Part shown: piece by piece, positions 19,508-28,901 of the stretch
Layout: each line of letters opens with the position of its first letter
Position numbering within the stretch: the first letter of the stretch is position 1
NCBI GenBank assembly: GCA_022241785.1
Contig: JAKOMP010000012.1
Location: forward strand, 1 to 64,000
Direction of reading: 5' to 3'
DNA: 64,000 nucleotides
DNA from: Cyanocohniella sp. LLY
Lineage (GTDB): Bacteria; Cyanobacteriota; Cyanobacteriia; Cyanobacteriales; Nostocaceae
Notes under the pieces: model-generated
What the model saw: only the letters and a program-made list of their open reading frames with translations
The model's database searches: none
Told to the model about the DNA's origin: nothing
Translations under genes and position numbers: made by a program

Positions 19508-21463
19508 ATGTCTTTGGTTAACCTCAAAAAAATTTTTCATAAAAAAGAGTTACCCCCTATCCTGCAAGAGTTAGTCTATCAACTGAACATTGCCATTGAT
19601 GTTGAACTAGTGGACGGAACACAACTTATAACCATTGGGAAGCAAACTGCCAACAAGCGATATCCAATTGAGGTGTCAGGAGAAATTATTGGTTGGGTCA
19701 TAGGAGAAGAAAAAGTCAGCTTAGTGGCAATGTTGCTTTCCTTGTTAGTAAAACAAGAAGCCGAGAAAAAAGAACTAGCAAAAGAATTATTGGAGCGATA
19801 CCAAGAAATTGATTTGTTTGAAGATATCTCAACGCAACTGACGACAAGCTTGAATAAGCGACAGGTTGCCCAGATGGTACTCCAAGAAATGAGTCAATTA
19901 ATTGAATCTTCTGCGGGAATGATTTTACTTTTTACTGGGGATACACCTGTGTTTGAAGTCATAGCCGAATATGGACTATTGTTCGATCACAGTCAACCCC
20001 AATTAAGCAAGGGAATTATTGACAACATTATACAATCCGGTCGGGCAGAACTGATCAACGATGTGCCAGCCGATGTGCGATCGCAAGGACAGGAAAAAGT
20101 CAATGCTTTGATTTGCGTACCCATGCGATCCAAAGAACGAGTCATCGGCGCGATCGCTATTGGCACAACTAAAACCGACGCCTACAAAGCTGAACACCTC
20201 AAATTTGTGAGTATCTTTGCCTCACAAACTGCCATAGCGATGGAAAAAGCTTTGCTGTACGAACAAAGCACCCAAGCAACAGCCCAAGCCAAGGCCCAGA
20301 CAGAAAAACTTCAGCAGGCGCTGCAAGATTTGCAACTAGCACAAACCCAGCTAATCCAAAGCGAAAAAATGTCAAGTTTAGGGCAACTGATAGCCGGAGT
20401 TGCTCATGAAATCAATAACCCAGTTAACTTTATTTGCGGCAACTTGAGGTATGTTTCGGAATACGCCCAGGACTTGTTGCATCTGCTGCAAGAATATCAA
20501 AAATTCTTACCCGTAACTCCCCTAAATTTGGCATCAGAAATCGAAAATATCGATGTGGAATTTATCATGCAGGATCTTCCCAAACTGCTAGATTCCATGA
20601 AAATAGGCACAGATCGCATTACAGAAATTGTCAAATCCCTGAAAAACTTCTCCCGCCATGACGAAGCGCAATTGAAAGCTGTCAACATCCACGATGGTAT
20701 TGACGGGACACTAATGATTCTACGTCATCGCCTCAAAGCTGCTAATAACCATACAGAAATTGAAATCGTTAAACACTACGCCCAACTTCCCTTAATTGAA
20801 TGCTACCCCGGCAAGTTAAATCAGGTGTTTATGAACATCCTGGCAAATGCCATTGATGCTTTAGAAGAAGCAATGGGCAATAATGCCCTAGCCCACCCCA
20901 CTCCCCAAATCACCATTCGTACCCAAAAACTAGACAACCAATGGATTGTGATTCGCATCGCTGACAACGGCCCAGGTATGAAAGATGAAGTAATTCGCCG
21001 CATTTACGATCCATTTTTCACCACCAAAGACATTGGTAAAGGAACTGGATTAGGCATGGCCATCAGCTATCAAATTATTGTCGAAGAACACCGGGGAATT
21101 CTCAAATGCCGTTCGCAACCAAATGAAGGAACAGAATTTTGGATTCAGATTCCAGTGGATTGTGCAGTTGGTGAGGCGGTTGAATCACACAGTAGCATGA
21201 GTTCTCTCAGCAAAAGTGCAATTGCTATGCCGACTTCCACAACCGATGCTGACGGCTTTATCTCATCAACCACTCCAATATTCAAACCAACTGAACTACT
21301 ACTCCGTCACGTTCAACTGATTCGGCAACTTTCGCAGCAAAATCCAGATGTGGACACAACATCACCTGAACAAATTTACCAAATGTTCCAACGTCACCCC
21401 ATTTCCTTAAAGCTTTACGCCACCTTGTTGTCCTGGTTTTGTTGTCCTCATCCTAGCCAATAA
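19508..21463 (+). CDS. GAF-domain sensor histidine kinase
   Basis: The 651-residue protein has an N-terminal segment, a GAF domain at about residues 105-245 (SSAGMILLFTGDTP, ALICVPMRSKERVIGAIAIG), a coiled linker, an HisKA-like dimerisation helix with phospho-acceptor His300 (GVAHEINNPVNF), and a HATPase domain (NILANAIDALEEA, DNGPGM, GKGTGLGMAIS). The His-Glu-Ile-Asn-Asn-Pro box marks the cyanobacterial HPK4-like class. It lacks membrane segments, so it is cytosolic. It starts a signalling cluster with the next two genes, 65 bp ahead of the second kinase. Confidence 0.92.
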   Translation: MSLVNLKKIFHKKELPPILQELVYQLNIAIDVELVDGTQLITIGKQTANKRYPIEVSGEIIGWVIGEEKVSLVAMLLSLLVKQEAEKKELAKELLERYQEIDLFEDISTQLTTSLNKRQVAQMVLQEMSQLIESSAGMILLFTGDTPVFEVIAEYGLLFDHSQPQLSKGIIDNIIQSGRAELINDVPADVRSQGQEKVNALICVPMRSKERVIGAIAIGTTKTDAYKAEHLKFVSIFASQTAIAMEKALLYEQSTQATAQAKAQTEKLQQALQDLQLAQTQLIQSEKMSSLGQLIAGVAHEINNPVNFICGNLRYVSEYAQDLLHLLQEYQKFLPVTPLNLASEIENIDVEFIMQDLPKLLDSMKIGTDRITEIVKSLKNFSRHDEAQLKAVNIHDGIDGTLMILRHRLKAANNHTEIEIVKHYAQLPLIECYPGKLNQVFMNILANAIDALEEAMGNNALAHPTPQITIRTQKLDNQWIVIRIADNGPGMKDEVIRRIYDPFFTTKDIGKGTGLGMAISYQIIVEEHRGILKCRSQPNEGTEFWIQIPVDCAVGEAVESHSSMSSLSKSAIAMPTSTTDADGFISSTTPIFKPTELLLRHVQLIRQLSQQNPDVDTTSPEQIYQMFQRHPISLKLYATLLSWFCCPHPSQ

Positions 21464-21528
21464 ATTTTACTGAAAGCATTCTCTTGTTAACAGTCCCACT
21501 TACATCCACCACGAAGGAAACCTCAATC

Positions 21529-24500
21529 ATGCCTAGCCAACTTGAAGAATCTAGCCGTCATCTTTTAGAACAATGTCCCATTGGTCTTGTACTTTGCCAA
21601 ATAGATGGGACACTAATTGATATCAATCCCGCCTTTGCTGACATTTTGGGGCGTACTGTCCCGGAAACTCTCAACCTTAACTACTGGCAAATTACTTCTG
21701 AGAACCACATCACTACCGGGCAAGCCATACTAGAAAATCTAGAACAAACTGGTAGCTCCGGGCCTTACGAAAAAGAATACATCCACAAAGACGGACACTT
21801 GGTTCCAGCCAGAGTCTGGGGACAGATGATTGAAAAGGATGGGCAAAAACTGATTTGGTCGAGTGTAGAAGACATTAGCGACCTGAAAACAGCCCAACAG
21901 GAACACCAAAAAACTGCAAAAATCTTGAAACAGAGCGAAGCACGATACCGCTCTTTGGTGACAACTAATACACAGATTATTTGGGTTAGCACACCAGAAG
22001 GAATTTGCTTTGAACTAAAAGACTGGATTGCTTACACAGGTCAAAGCCTAGCTGAAGCTGAAAACGGAGGTTGGATTGATGCCGTTCATCCTGATGATCG
22101 TGGTTATACCGGAGAAGCTTGGGGTATTGCTGTAGCCAACCTTAGCCAATATCAAATTGAATACCGCATTCGGGGCAAAGATGGCAACTATCGCTACTTT
22201 TGGGTTTGGGGCGCTCCTGTTATCGAAGAAGATGGTAGTGTCCGCGAGTGGATTGGTACTTGTACAGATATTCACGATCGCAAGCTAGCAGAGGCTGAAA
22301 ATCAATGTCTTCAGGAACGATATTGCTCTTTAGTCACTGCCATATCCCAAATTGTGTGGGCAACAACACCAGAAGGACTGGGGATTGGGAATGAAATGCT
22401 AACTTGGGTAGCTTATACAGGTCAAACAGCAGCAGAAGTTGATGGTTGGGGCTGGTTAAATGCGGTTCACCCCGATGACCGAGCCCACTCCCAAGCTGCT
22501 TGGAATGCAGCAGTGGAGAACCAAACTATCTACCAAACTGAATACCGTCTGCGGGGGAAAGATGGCTATTATCGTTACTTTTGGGTTTGTGGCGCTCCTG
22601 TAGTCAAAGAAGATGGCAGCGTCCGCGAATGGATTGGTACTTGTACAGATATTCACGATCGCAAACTGGCAGAGGCTGAAAATCAACGTCTTCAGGAGCG
22701 ATATCGCTCCTTAGTCACAGCCACCTCCCAAATTGTGTGGGCAACAACACCAGAAGGACTGGGGATTGGGAATGAAATGCTAACTTGGGTAGCTTATACA
22801 GGTCAGACTGACGCAGAAGTTGATGGTTGGGGGTGGTTAAATGCTGTTCACCCCGATGACCAGGCCCACTCCCAAACTGCTTGGAATGCAGCAGTGGTAA
22901 ACCGAGATATCTACCAAACTGAATATCGTATTCGGGGTAAGGATGGTACCTATCGCTATTTCTCGGTTTGTGGCGCTCCCGTATTGGACGAAGATGGCAG
23001 CATTCGGGAATGGATTGGCACTTGTACCGACATTCACGATCGCAAGTTGGCAGAAGCCGAAAATCAACGGTTATTGGATATGTTAAATCATTCTAGTGAT
23101 GCCATTATTGTGCGTGACATGGCGGACAAAATTTCTTACTGGAATCAAGGTGCAGAAAGTCTTTACAGTTTGACCCGTGAGCAAGTCAAAGACCAATGTA
23201 TTCATCAATTTATCCAAAAAACCTTTCCCAAACCCAAAGCAGAAGTAATGACAGAGTTATTACAGCAAGGCAATTGGGAAGGCGAAGTGCAACACGGCAC
23301 CTGTAATGGCAAACTAATCACAGTGCAAAGCCGTTGGACATTACAACGGGATTTCGACCGCCAGCCCTGCGCCATACTGGAAATTAATACTGATATTACT
23401 GCCCGCAAACAAGCAGAAATTGCTTTACGCCAATTAAATCAAGAACTGGAAGCCAGAGTTGTAGAACGCACAGCCGCATTACAAAATACCCTCGCAGAAG
23501 CCCAAGGGTTAAATGCCATTTTAGATAACTTAGCGGATGGTTTGTTGGTAGTGGACACCACCGGACAAATTACCCACTTCAATCCTGCTTTTTTAGCCAT
23601 GCACGGATTGACAGCAACTGCCCTCAATGGACACTACCAAGAAGTCCCTATATCTGGTTTAGCAAAACTGATTGAACAAACTCAGTCCCATCCCCAAGAG
23701 GTATTTACTGCCGAAATTAGATTGGCCCAAGAACATGTTGGTCAGGCAGTAGCAACTGCCATCTTTAAGCAGACCTTAGTTAACGAACCTGCTGTGTGCT
23801 TTGGTGCGGCGTTATTGGTTCGAGATGTGACAGCAGAAAAGGAAATTGACCAGATGAAAACCGATTTTATCTCCACAGTTTCCCATGAGTTGCGGACACC
23901 ACTGACTTCGGTTCTCGGTTTTGCGTCCATTATTCAAGAAAAGTTGCAAACCGATATCTTCCCGATGTTACCTGTAGAAGACCGCAAGTTGCAAAAAACC
24001 ATCAAGCGCGTAGGTGACAATCTCAACATTATTGTCTCGGAAGCGGAACGACTGACATCTTTAATTAACGATGTGTTAGATATTGCCAAAATGGAAGCTG
24101 GTAAGGTGGAATGGCAGATGCAACCCATCGATCCGGGTGAGTTATTGGATTGGGCAACCACTGCTACAGCAGGATTATTTGAAACTAATGGCTTAAGTCT
24201 AATTACTGAGATTGAAGAGAATTTACCGCAAATAGTAGGCGATCGCAACCGTCTATTACAAGTCCTCATCAACCTGATTTCCAATGCTGTGAAATTTACC
24301 GAATACGGTTCTGTTACCTGCCGTGTTAAACAAGAAAATGACGGTATTTGCGTCAGCGTCATCGATACAGGTGTGGGCATTGCACCCGAAGACCAGCCAA
24401 AAGTATTTGAGAAATTCCGCCAAGTTGGTGATACCCTCACCGACAAACCCAAAGGCACAGGTTTAGGGCTGCCCATCTGCAAACAAATCATCGATCATCA

Positions 24501-25278
24501 CAGCGGGAGAATTTGGGTAGAAAGTGAAACTGGTCAAGGCAGTACATTTTCATTCATTGTCCCCACTTACAAAAGTGACCATACCAGCAGCAAACTAAAT
24601 CTGGATGCCCTAGTCAAACAACTAAAAGAACACGTCATCACCACAAACGCTGTACCAGACCAAAACCGCAAAACTATCTTGATTGTTGATGATGATATCA
24701 ACATTCGCGAACTGCTGCGTCAACAACTGGAAAATGAAGGCTACAATGTTCGAGAAGCTAAAAATGGCATGAATGCAATTCAACAGATTAAAATAGCCCG
24801 TCCTGATTTAATTCTTTTAGATGTGATGATGCCTCAAATCAGCGGTTTTGACGTGGCAGCCGTCCTCAAAAATGATCCTTTGACAGCCGATATTCCTATC
24901 ATTATTCTGTCAATTATTGAAAATAAAGAAAGAGGCTATCATATTGGTATTGATCGCTATCTCACCAAGCCTATCGACTCAGAGAAACTGATTAACGAAA
25001 TCGGCTTACTACTTTCCCAAGGAACTTCTAGTAAAAAGGTCTTAGTTGTTGATAAAAACGCCTCAACTTTAAAAGTTATTTCTGATGTATTACAAACTCA
25101 GGGATATAACGTAATTGAAGCCTCTAATCCCCAAGAATGTATCCATAAAGCCCTCTCAGCCAAACCTGACATGATTATCATCGATTCTATCTTCTCCCAA
25201 GAAACCGAACTGGTAAAAACCCTACGGTTTGAAAAGGAGTTGGAGAATGTATTCTTCATCATGCTTTCAGATCGTTGA
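21529..25278 (+). CDS. Multi-PAS hybrid histidine kinase with one full and one truncated receiver domain
   Basis: ATG at 21529 (MPSQLEES) is preferred to an upstream TTG. The 1249-residue protein has an N-terminal PAS, three tandem PAS-PAC units (starting about residues 139, 264 and 391; the last two are exactly 127 residues each and nearly identical), two more PAS units, HisKA with His786 (VSHELRTPL), HATPase (NLISNAVKF, DTGVGIAP, GTGLGLPI), and a receiver with Asp1098 (LLDVMMP). A second receiver-like domain has Asp1219 but ends 30 residues later, without the switch Thr and Lys. It probably signals with the neighbouring response regulator. Confidence 0.9.
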   Translation: MPSQLEESSRHLLEQCPIGLVLCQIDGTLIDINPAFADILGRTVPETLNLNYWQITSENHITTGQAILENLEQTGSSGPYEKEYIHKDGHLVPARVWGQMIEKDGQKLIWSSVEDISDLKTAQQEHQKTAKILKQSEARYRSLVTTNTQIIWVSTPEGICFELKDWIAYTGQSLAEAENGGWIDAVHPDDRGYTGEAWGIAVANLSQYQIEYRIRGKDGNYRYFWVWGAPVIEEDGSVREWIGTCTDIHDRKLAEAENQCLQERYCSLVTAISQIVWATTPEGLGIGNEMLTWVAYTGQTAAEVDGWGWLNAVHPDDRAHSQAAWNAAVENQTIYQTEYRLRGKDGYYRYFWVCGAPVVKEDGSVREWIGTCTDIHDRKLAEAENQRLQERYRSLVTATSQIVWATTPEGLGIGNEMLTWVAYTGQTDAEVDGWGWLNAVHPDDQAHSQTAWNAAVVNRDIYQTEYRIRGKDGTYRYFSVCGAPVLDEDGSIREWIGTCTDIHDRKLAEAENQRLLDMLNHSSDAIIVRDMADKISYWNQGAESLYSLTREQVKDQCIHQFIQKTFPKPKAEVMTELLQQGNWEGEVQHGTCNGKLITVQSRWTLQRDFDRQPCAILEINTDITARKQAEIALRQLNQELEARVVERTAALQNTLAEAQGLNAILDNLADGLLVVDTTGQITHFNPAFLAMHGLTATALNGHYQEVPISGLAKLIEQTQSHPQEVFTAEIRLAQEHVGQAVATAIFKQTLVNEPAVCFGAALLVRDVTAEKEIDQMKTDFISTVSHELRTPLTSVLGFASIIQEKLQTDIFPMLPVEDRKLQKTIKRVGDNLNIIVSEAERLTSLINDVLDIAKMEAGKVEWQMQPIDPGELLDWATTATAGLFETNGLSLITEIEENLPQIVGDRNRLLQVLINLISNAVKFTEYGSVTCRVKQENDGICVSVIDTGVGIAPEDQPKVFEKFRQVGDTLTDKPKGTGLGLPICKQIIDHHSGRIWVESETGQGSTFSFIVPTYKSDHTSSKLNLDALVKQLKEHVITTNAVPDQNRKTILIVDDDINIRELLRQQLENEGYNVREAKNGMNAIQQIKIARPDLILLDVMMPQISGFDVAAVLKNDPLTADIPIIILSIIENKERGYHIGIDRYLTKPIDSEKLINEIGLLLSQGTSSKKVLVVDKNASTLKVISDVLQTQGYNVIEASNPQECIHKALSAKPDMIIIDSIFSQETELVKTLRFEKELENVFFIMLSDR

Positions 25279-25389
25279 TTGCTTGGGGACTTGAAGGGGA
25301 GAAGGGGATAAGAAAAAAAATACTTCCCTTTTTCTCTCCTCCCTGCCTCTACGAGTAGTTTGTAAATCAAATAGAAAGGATTACTATAT

Positions 25390-25767
25390 ATGACTCAGAA
25401 AGTTCTGATTGTTGACGATGAACCCAACATCGTAATTTTAATGGAACAAGCCTTAGAAACTTTAGAAGACGAGGGCGTTGAACTGCTCACAGCCAGAAAC
25501 GGACAAGAAGCACTCGAAACTATTAAAATTGAAAAACCAAATTTAGTTTTCCTTGATGTGATGATGCCTAAAATGAGTGGTTTAGAAGTTTGTCAAGTTG
25601 TTAAAAAAGACTTGCAAATGACTGATATCTACATTGTGATGTTGACAGCTAAAGGACAAGAATTTGATAAACAAAAAGGAATTGATGTTGGTGCTGACCT
25701 ATATCTTACTAAACCATTTCGTCCCAAAGAAGTACTAGAAAAATCAAGACATGTCTTGGGCTTTTGA
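25390..25767 (+). CDS. CheY-like single-domain response regulator
   Basis: The 125-residue receiver domain has acidic pocket VDDEPN, phospho-acceptor Asp56 (FLDVMMP), switch region MLTAKG and Lys108 (YLTKPF). There is no output domain. It lies 111 bp downstream of the hybrid kinase in the same direction, so it is a likely phosphotransfer partner of that kinase or of the GAF kinase before it. Confidence 0.92.
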   Translation: MTQKVLIVDDEPNIVILMEQALETLEDEGVELLTARNGQEALETIKIEKPNLVFLDVMMPKMSGLEVCQVVKKDLQMTDIYIVMLTAKGQEFDKQKGIDVGADLYLTKPFRPKEVLEKSRHVLGF

Positions 25768-26121
25768 TAGTGTTAAATTCCCATGATTATCAAGATCATT
25801 GCCAGTTCTTCGCTTTGTATCCTCATTTTTTCAACTCACATATATTTGACACTTCCGGGTTAAGATTTTAAGTATTTAGAAATATCAAAGTTAAATTCTG
25901 TATATGATGGCGATCGCCTAAAGTGAATAGTAGGCAAGCTTGATTTATCCAATCCTAGCAATTTGCCGATAGGGTGTGCGATCGCCTCCGGCGCTGCGCT
26001 GAGTCTTTCAGACACGCTACGCGAACGCGCAATCGCTCAGTTGGATTTTCCATAGTAAAATATTGACATCTGTGACAAAATAGTTATGTTGTCCTACAGC
26101 TAATGTAATCGGCTAAAACCT
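25768..26121. other. Intergenic DNA with HIP1 sites and a common Nostoc palindromic repeat
   Basis: No gene is seen. HIP1-type GCGATCGC words occur at about 25911 and 25978. A GC-rich repeat lies near 25990-26030 (CGCTGCGCTGAG, then GACACGCTACGCGAACGCG), of the kind dispersed in Nostoc genomes. Confidence 0.55.
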
Positions 26122-26691
26122 ATGGTTTCTACCATCAAACGCCGCTACAGTTTAGATGAATACCGTGCGCTCGAAGAAAAAACCGAAGGACGCAACGAGT
26201 ATCGAGATGGAGAAATTGTACCTCTGCCTGGAGGACCGCTCAAGTACAGTCGGATCAGTGGAAATATTTTCGCATTTCTCAAATTTCTGCTAGGTGATAC
26301 TCAATTTGAGCCAATTAATAGTGATTTGCGGCTATGGATTCCTGAACATCAGCGCGGAGTATATCCAGACGTGATGGTTTTTGAGGGTGAACCACAACTG
26401 AATGATCATCGCTTAGATGAAGTATTGAATCCTATTTTGATTGTAGAAGTTTTATCCCCTTCCACCGCAGATTACGAGCGAAAAAGTAAATTTCGGATGT
26501 ATCGTTCAATTTTGAGTTTTAGCGAATATCTATTAGTTGAGCAAGATGAACCTTTTGTAGAACGCTACAGTAAAAAAGACCAAGGTTGGTTACTCGGTGA
26601 TTTTAACAGCTTAGAGCAATCTATTTCCTTAGATTCAGTTGGGGTAGAATTACCACTTGGGGAAATTTATCGTGGTGTTGTGTTTGAGTAA
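26122..26691 (+). CDS. Uma2 family endonuclease (DUF820, PD-(D/E)XK fold)
   Basis: The 189-residue protein is typical of the large cyanobacterial Uma2/DUF820 family. It has N-terminal YSLDEYRALEEKTEGRNEYRDGEIVPLPGG, the acidic active-site segment YPDVMVFEG, and the ExK-like strand PILIVEVLSPSTADYERKSK. These are predicted nucleases, often present in many copies in multicellular cyanobacteria; the biological substrate is unknown. It is monocistronic. Confidence 0.88.
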   Translation: MVSTIKRRYSLDEYRALEEKTEGRNEYRDGEIVPLPGGPLKYSRISGNIFAFLKFLLGDTQFEPINSDLRLWIPEHQRGVYPDVMVFEGEPQLNDHRLDEVLNPILIVEVLSPSTADYERKSKFRMYRSILSFSEYLLVEQDEPFVERYSKKDQGWLLGDFNSLEQSISLDSVGVELPLGEIYRGVVFE

Positions 26692-26898
26692 AATAGCTGG
26701 TCTAATCAGGAGTTTGGGAAGAGCGATCGCACCATGTAAACACTAAGTTGTAACTTATGTCTGTAGTATTTAGTTACATAAGCATTAGCCTTGATAAACT
26801 GCTAAAAATTCATAGATAATAGCTATTAGGCTTGTGAGATTTACTAGCAACAGAAAGTATGGCTAGGTAACATTTTTAATTAACTAGAGGTAAAAATT

Positions 26899-27165
26899 GT
26901 GAATATCCAACTGAAAGCGGAATACGAGCAATTTATACAAACTCGAATTGCTACAGGTAAATATGAAAATGCTGAAGAGGTGATTGTTAAAGCATTGAAA
27001 CTGCTGGAGGAATGGGAGAAGGGTTATCAGGAATGGGAGGAAGAAACTAAGAAAAAACTAGAGGCTGGGCTGGCTTCTATCGAACGTGGAGACGTAGTAG
27101 ATGGTGAAGTGGTAATAGCACAATTGGAGGAGAAATTACGCAAAGCGCGTGAGGCTCAAGAATGA
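26899..27165 (+). CDS. ParD-like antitoxin
   Basis: The 88-residue protein starts with GTG. Its ribbon-helix-helix N-terminus (YEQFIQTRIATGKYENAEEVIVKALKLLEE) matches ParD/CC2985-type antitoxins, and a charged C-terminal helix would wrap the toxin. It overlaps the toxin gene by 4 bp (ATGA), which is standard for type II pairs. Confidence 0.85.
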   Translation: MNIQLKAEYEQFIQTRIATGKYENAEEVIVKALKLLEEWEKGYQEWEEETKKKLEAGLASIERGDVVDGEVVIAQLEEKLRKAREAQE

Positions 27166-27569
27166 TGGAATACTTGATTTCCAAGGAAGCCAGCCAAGAT
27201 TTAGATGAAATTTTGGATTATTTTTTAGTTCGTAATATCAACGCTGGCGAAAGATTTATTCGAGAATTTAATAAGAAGTGCCAAAATATAGCTCAATTTC
27301 CAAATCTAGGGCGAAGTTACACCAAGTTTGACCCCAGACTGAGAGGTATACCATTGGATGGCTACATTATTTTTTATCGAGTTTTTGAAGACCGTGTTGT
27401 GATTGTGCGAGTAGTTAGTGGTTATCGGGACTTAGAATCTATACAGCGGTTCCCGCTATTATGCAATACAGTTTTTCTCCCGGACCCTCTCCCAGCAAAG
27501 CTTTCAGTTTTGAGGATGTACCTCATAGCTGCTGGAAGTGCTGTATTTGCAGATGTGGACGATGAGTAG
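27162..27569 (+). CDS. RelE/ParE-family toxin carrying an in-frame MITE near its C-terminus
   Basis: Residues 1-94 are a complete ParE-type fold (YLISKEASQDLDEILDYFL, FPNLGRSY, YIIFYRVFEDRVVIVRVVSGYRDLESI). The next 34 residues are encoded by a MITE, and the last residues (FADVDDE) resume ParE-like sequence. Removing the 100-bp element plus one TA joins the flanks in frame to give ...GYRDLESIFADVDDE and a 101-residue protein, the usual ParE length. Toxin activity with the 34-residue insertion is uncertain. It pairs with the upstream ParD. Confidence 0.88.
   Translation: MMEYLISKEASQDLDEILDYFLVRNINAGERFIREFNKKCQNIAQFPNLGRSYTKFDPRLRGIPLDGYIIFYRVFEDRVVIVRVVSGYRDLESIQRFPLLCNTVFLPDPLPAKLSVLRMYLIAAGSAVFADVDDE
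27444..27543 (+). mobile_element. 100-bp MITE inserted in the ParE gene
   Basis: Ends CAGCGGTTCCCG... and (reverse complement) CAGCACTTCCAGC..., flanked on both sides by TA. These ends match those of the IS630-type element at 28366-29381 (CAGCACTTTCC), which also sits between TA dinucleotides. It is therefore probably a non-autonomous derivative moved by that transposase. The insertion adds 102 bp and keeps the reading frame. Confidence 0.85.
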
Positions 27570-27804
27570 ATTGTAAGTGTTAACACAAGTTACAACTGAT
27601 ACCCGTATATATATCAACCGCGATCGCACTTTTATCAAATTTACGCGTGTGGCGATCGCCTTCTGAAGACACTCATAATTGCTCAGGTGCATTGTATAAA
27701 ACACATCCTATTTCGGAGATGCGATCGCGCTTTGATTCCTTCGATGTTAACTGTAAGTATACGTTATTATTAAGAATAACTATTTTTATTTGTTTTATTA
27801 ATAT

Positions 27805-28386
27805 ATGGGCTGGGACTTAGAAAATTTTCAAAAAATCTGTGATTCCAAGGGCTTGCCAGATTCAAGTGCTTATTGCAAAGCTTTATTTTGGAAGTATAGT
27901 AAGGCTTTATTGTTGACAGATAAATCACGGGAGACCTTGGAATTGTTTTGGAATCATTACCAAGGAATTGACAATAGTGACCCAGAATCAGTTGAAGCTT
28001 TTAGAAAAGCTCAACTAGAGGCTGAAACTTATCTAGAAGCTGCATTACAAAATTTACATTCCATAACAGATATTTTATGTCAAATTATTAATATAGTGCT
28101 TTTGCAATCTACATTACATGAAGCGAACGTCCGCGTAAAAACAGTTACTCAGGAACTGAAAAAAAGAGAGATAATCAAGGTGCAGACTGCTCTAGAAAAT
28201 CTGGAAAATTCATGTGAGTTTAAATATGTTGCTGCTTTTGTGAATACGATTAAACATCGCCGTCTTCTAGATTATGACTATCATGGAGAATTTGGTAAAA
28301 ACAAAGAAAATACTATGGATATTCGTTTTCAGGCATTTACTTATGATAAAGATAAACCAAGTATACAGCACTTTCCTAAATCATGA
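27805..28386 (+). CDS. Hypothetical protein with its extreme C-terminus altered by IS630 insertion
   Basis: The 193-residue mostly helical soluble protein contains LTDKSRETLELFWNHYQ, LHSITDILCQIINIVLL and ENTMDIRFQAFTYDKDKPSI; no family is recognised. The coding sequence enters the IS at codon ...ATA|CAG and ends in IS sequence as QHFPKS. Excising the IS with one TA gives ...DKPSIST and a stop, so only the last two residues were replaced. Function could be retained. Confidence 0.7.
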   Translation: MGWDLENFQKICDSKGLPDSSAYCKALFWKYSKALLLTDKSRETLELFWNHYQGIDNSDPESVEAFRKAQLEAETYLEAALQNLHSITDILCQIINIVLLQSTLHEANVRVKTVTQELKKREIIKVQTALENLENSCEFKYVAAFVNTIKHRRLLDYDYHGEFGKNKENTMDIRFQAFTYDKDKPSIQHFPKS

Positions 28387-28881
28387 AGTACAGTAGCAGC
28401 AGTTAGCAAACCAATTTCGCAGATGCATAGGATTGATGAGGTTTAAAGCAACTGCAATCAATACATCCACCATTTGAGTAGTTTTTGGAGAAAAAGTTTT
28501 GATAAAAGCTTTAAGCTGTGACCACCAATGTTCAATGGGATTAAAATCTGGAGAATAAGGAGATAGATTGATGACACTGGCACCAACAGATTCAATTATG
28601 GGTGTAATTTCATTGATCTTATGGGCAAAGAGATTGTCCATGATGACAACTGCACCTGCCCATAATTGAGGTACTAACAACTTTTCGATAAATACACGAA
28701 AAGCATTACTATCCATGGAATCATCTAGTGTCATTACAGCCAATACTTTATCCATACTAATGGCACCGATAACAGTGACTTTGTTACCTCGATAAAATGG
28801 TTTTAAATCATAGACTCTACTTCCTTTTTCGCTGCGAGCATGATTACGCATTAACCCAAGTAACAAGCCCATTTCATCCAA
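28381..28881 (-). CDS. IS630 transposase, DDE catalytic part (OrfB)
   Basis: This frame encodes the RNase-H-fold catalytic domain. The first Asp is in FLDEMG, whose codons start upstream of the apparent ATG in the same frame. The second Asp is in VVIMDNLFAHK, and the Glu in FNPIEHWWSQLK. It is normally translated as a fusion with the upstream OrfA through -1 frameshifting. The stop lies 16 bp from the left end of the IS. Confidence 0.92.
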   Translation of the reverse strand: MDEMGLLLGLMRNHARSEKGSRVYDLKPFYRGNKVTVIGAISMDKVLAVMTLDDSMDSNAFRVFIEKLLVPQLWAGAVVIMDNLFAHKINEITPIIESVGASVINLSPYSPDFNPIEHWWSQLKAFIKTFSPKTTQMVDVLIAVALNLINPMHLRNWFANCCYCTS

Positions 28882-28901
28882 AAATACCAGATTTTTCGGC
28901 T

